Shown here: piece by piece, positions 6,023 through 6,936 of the stretch | Position numbering within the stretch: the stretch's first letter is position 1 | Layout: each line of letters begins with the position of its first letter | NCBI GenBank assembly: GCA_023144075.1 | Contig: JAGLGJ010000056.1 | Location: forward strand, 1 to 6,936 | DNA: 6,936 nucleotides | Direction: 5' to 3' | Source: Candidatus Bathyarchaeota archaeon | Lineage (GTDB): Archaea; Thermoproteota; Bathyarchaeia; 40CM-2-53-6; RBG-13-38-9 | Program-made: the position numbers and the translations under genes | The notes under the pieces: model-generated | The model's input: the letters and a program-made list of their open reading frames with translations, nothing else | Databases searched by the model: none | Told to the model about the DNA's origin: nothing

Positions 6023-6514
6023 TCATCTAAGTTTTATAACTATTCTTTTTTCTGTAATTGGAATGAGCTTCTTCAATCTTAGCTCAGCATTATTTCGGAG
6101 TTTATAGTGATCCATTGGAGTGTCAGCTAACTTCCCATCAACTTCATACAGATAGTATCCTTCCTTACCATCGATTGAAACAAGTAACTCCTTATCGTTA
6201 ATTTTTTTTGTATTTACAATACATGTAGATTTTAACGCATCTAAGACACTCGTTCCTTGACGGAGATTGATTTGAGATGTCTCACATAATGTATCTAATA
6301 TTTTGTAGAATCTATCCTGCTTCGCTTTGTAGACATGACTCCTACCGAACACTTTCTTTTCAACAAGCCCAGCTTTTTCGAGGATTTTAATATGTTTAGC
6401 AGCTACAGGAACTGATATCTTCATATGCCGAGCTATTGCTGAAACATGCATTTCTTTTCTCAATAGAGATTTCAGAATTTCTAAACGTGTTGAACTGCTT
6501 AACGCCTTAAACAT
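6023..6514 (-). CDS. ArsR-type winged-helix regulator with DUF4430/transcobalamin-C-like C-terminal segment
   Basis: A 163-residue DNA-binding protein. Residues 1-75 form an ArsR-type winged helix: the characteristic opening MFKALSSSTRLEILKSLL, a helix-turn-helix with recognition segment VPVAAKHIKILEKAGLV (35-51), and a wing KKVFGRSHVYKA (53-64). The usual ArsR metal site (ELCVCDL-like) is absent; the matching stretch reads EMHVSAIARH. A helical linker (about 66-100) leads to a beta-rich tail (109-163): SIDGKEGYYLYEVDGK, then DHYKLRNNAELRLKKL. By eye this pattern (GxxY-x-VNG-like, then Y-x-L...) resembles DUF4430/transcobalamin C-terminal domains and could be a sensor or dimer part. The start ATG has an AGGGA Shine-Dalgarno 6 nt upstream. 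The gene is divergent from the secreted helical-repeat gene, its likely target, as divergent regulators often control the neighbour and themselves. The winged helix is secure; the tail assignment is tentative. Confidence 0.88.
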   Translation of the reverse strand: MFKALSSSTRLEILKSLLRKEMHVSAIARHMKISVPVAAKHIKILEKAGLVEKKVFGRSHVYKAKQDRFYKILDTLCETSQINLRQGTSVLDALKSTCIVNTKKINDKELLVSIDGKEGYYLYEVDGKLADTPMDHYKLRNNAELRLKKLIPITEKRIVIKLR

Positions 6515-6520
6515 GGAATA

Positions 6521-6525
6521 TCCCT
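6521..6525 (-). promoter_or_regulatory. Shine-Dalgarno of the ArsR-like gene
   Basis: Minus-strand AGGGA lies 6 nt before the ATG at 6514-6512 and supports that start. Confidence 0.5.
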
Positions 6526-6561
6526 ATTATTACCCAAATGGTTAACGAATGTAAGCACATG

Positions 6562-6570
6562 TATATATAT
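6562..6570. promoter_or_regulatory. Shared, symmetrical TATA element of the ArsR-like / secreted-protein promoter
   Basis: TATATATAT in the middle of the 94-bp divergent region is symmetrical and could serve both strands. Plus transcription would begin near 6592, about 17 nt before the ATG. Minus transcription would begin near 6540, about 25 nt before its ATG. A regulator bound here would affect both genes. Confidence 0.5.
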
Positions 6571-6590
6571 CGGTCTTTCATCTAACGCCA

Positions 6591-6601
6591 GCACGACGTG
6601 C
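6591..6601. promoter_or_regulatory. Palindrome at the predicted start of the secreted-protein transcript
   Basis: GCACG-A-CGTGC is a perfect palindrome with 5-bp arms and a single central base. It is GC-rich against an AT-rich promoter and overlaps the transcription start predicted from the TATA element. It is a fair operator candidate for the divergent ArsR-type regulator. Confidence 0.35.
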
Positions 6602-6608
6602 AATTACT

Positions 6609-6936
6609 ATGAAAGCAGCTATCTTAGTTATGATGATTTGCATCTTGACTCTTATTCCATATGTTTCTGCATACCCTTACAGTAATAGTGAACAAGAAGT
6701 TAGTCAAGCACTTGAATGGCTTAGATCACAACAACAGACTAATGGATCCATAGGAGGTTTCGGAACTTCTTCTTGGGCGGTTATGGCTATCGTTGCTTCT
6801 GGAGAAGATCCACATGACTGGTCCAATGGAGGCGATTCAATAATTGATTATCTGAAAAAAAACACAGATTTGTTGAGCTCATCAACTGACTATAGCAGAT
6901 TCATACTTTCTATGGTTGCAGCTGGAGAGGATCCTA
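6609..6936 (+). CDS. Secreted alpha/alpha-repeat protein (prenyltransferase/squalene-oxidase or transcobalamin-like fold), N-terminal part
   Basis: I translated 109 codons from the ATG at 6609 to the right edge, with no stop. Residues 1-21 form a signal peptide (hydrophobic core ILVMMICILTLIPYV, cleavage likely after VSA). The mature part shows helical repeats: ALEWLRSQQQTNGSIGGFG (34-52), then SSWAVMAIVASGEDPHDW (54-71) and a second copy SRFILSMVAAGEDP (96-109). The two GEDP motifs are 41 residues apart. This pattern is typical of alpha/alpha-toroid proteins: squalene cyclases, prenyltransferase-like repeat proteins, and the barrel of transcobalamin/intrinsic factor. The secretion signal makes an intracellular cyclase or prenyltransferase unlikely and favours a binding or surface role. 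There is no clear Shine-Dalgarno; the leader is only about 17 nt. The C-terminus, which would show whether a DUF4430 domain or membrane anchor is present, lies outside. The divergent ArsR-like gene is its probable regulator. Confidence 0.8.
   Translation, partial: MKAAILVMMICILTLIPYVSAYPYSNSEQEVSQALEWLRSQQQTNGSIGGFGTSSWAVMAIVASGEDPHDWSNGGDSIIDYLKKNTDLLSSSTDYSRFILSMVAAGEDP

Noticed and set aside
5728..6107. Two further plus-strand open frames across the end of the surface-protein gene
   Set aside because: They are frame-shadows of the stalk and membrane anchor; the second also runs antisense into the ArsR-like gene.

Overview
The window looks archaeal. It opens with the start of a CDC48/VCP-type AAA+ ATPase. 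Its promoters look like archaeal TATA boxes, not bacterial -35/-10 pairs. Two proteins are built for the cell surface in archaeal style: a signal peptide with a Ser/Thr/Pro/Gln-rich stalk, a C-terminal membrane anchor and a basic tail in one, and a signal peptide followed by alpha-helical repeats in the other. The DNA is AT-rich, several genes start with TTG or GTG, and gene order is loose with many divergent and convergent pairs. A corrinoid protein, a RACo-type corrinoid reactivator and a PfkA-type phosphofructokinase together would suit a mesophilic, anaerobic, methyl-metabolising or acetogen-like archaeon such as a member of the Bathyarchaeia. That lineage is an inference; no rRNA or other decisive marker is present.

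Layout. Bases 1-850 (minus) hold the N-terminal 283 codons of cdc48, cut by the left edge. A 151-bp divergent promoter region follows. Then on the plus strand come a GNAT acetyltransferase (1002-1487, TTG start), a PfkA-family 6-phosphofructokinase (1627-2586, TTG start) and a RACo-like ASKHA ATPase with an N-terminal [2Fe-2S] domain (2670-4268). Converging on the last is a methyltransferase-type corrinoid protein (4291-4938, minus). After a 130-bp divergent promoter region comes a membrane-anchored secreted protein with a DOMON/CBM9-like domain (5069-5968, plus, GTG start). An ArsR-type regulator with an unusual C-terminal domain converges on it (6023-6514, minus). Across a 94-bp divergent promoter lies the start of a secreted alpha/alpha-repeat protein (6609 to the right edge) of the prenyltransferase/squalene-oxidase-like or transcobalamin-like fold.

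How the genes may work together. The strongest functional link is RACo plus corrinoid protein. In known systems a corrinoid protein shuttles a methyl group between two methyltransferases, and RACo uses ATP and a low-potential electron to rescue the inactive Co(II) form. No methyltransferase is in the window, so substrate and acceptor are unknown. The most interesting part is the right end. The regulator's C-terminal segment resembles the DUF4430/transcobalamin C-terminal beta-domain, and the divergent gene encodes the fold that in transcobalamins forms the alpha/alpha barrel. This suggests a regulated surface binding system, possibly for corrinoids, but the link rests on family resemblance read by eye and is not proven.

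No tRNA, rRNA, CRISPR array, insertion sequence or attachment site was seen. No gene-free stretch exceeds about 150 bp.
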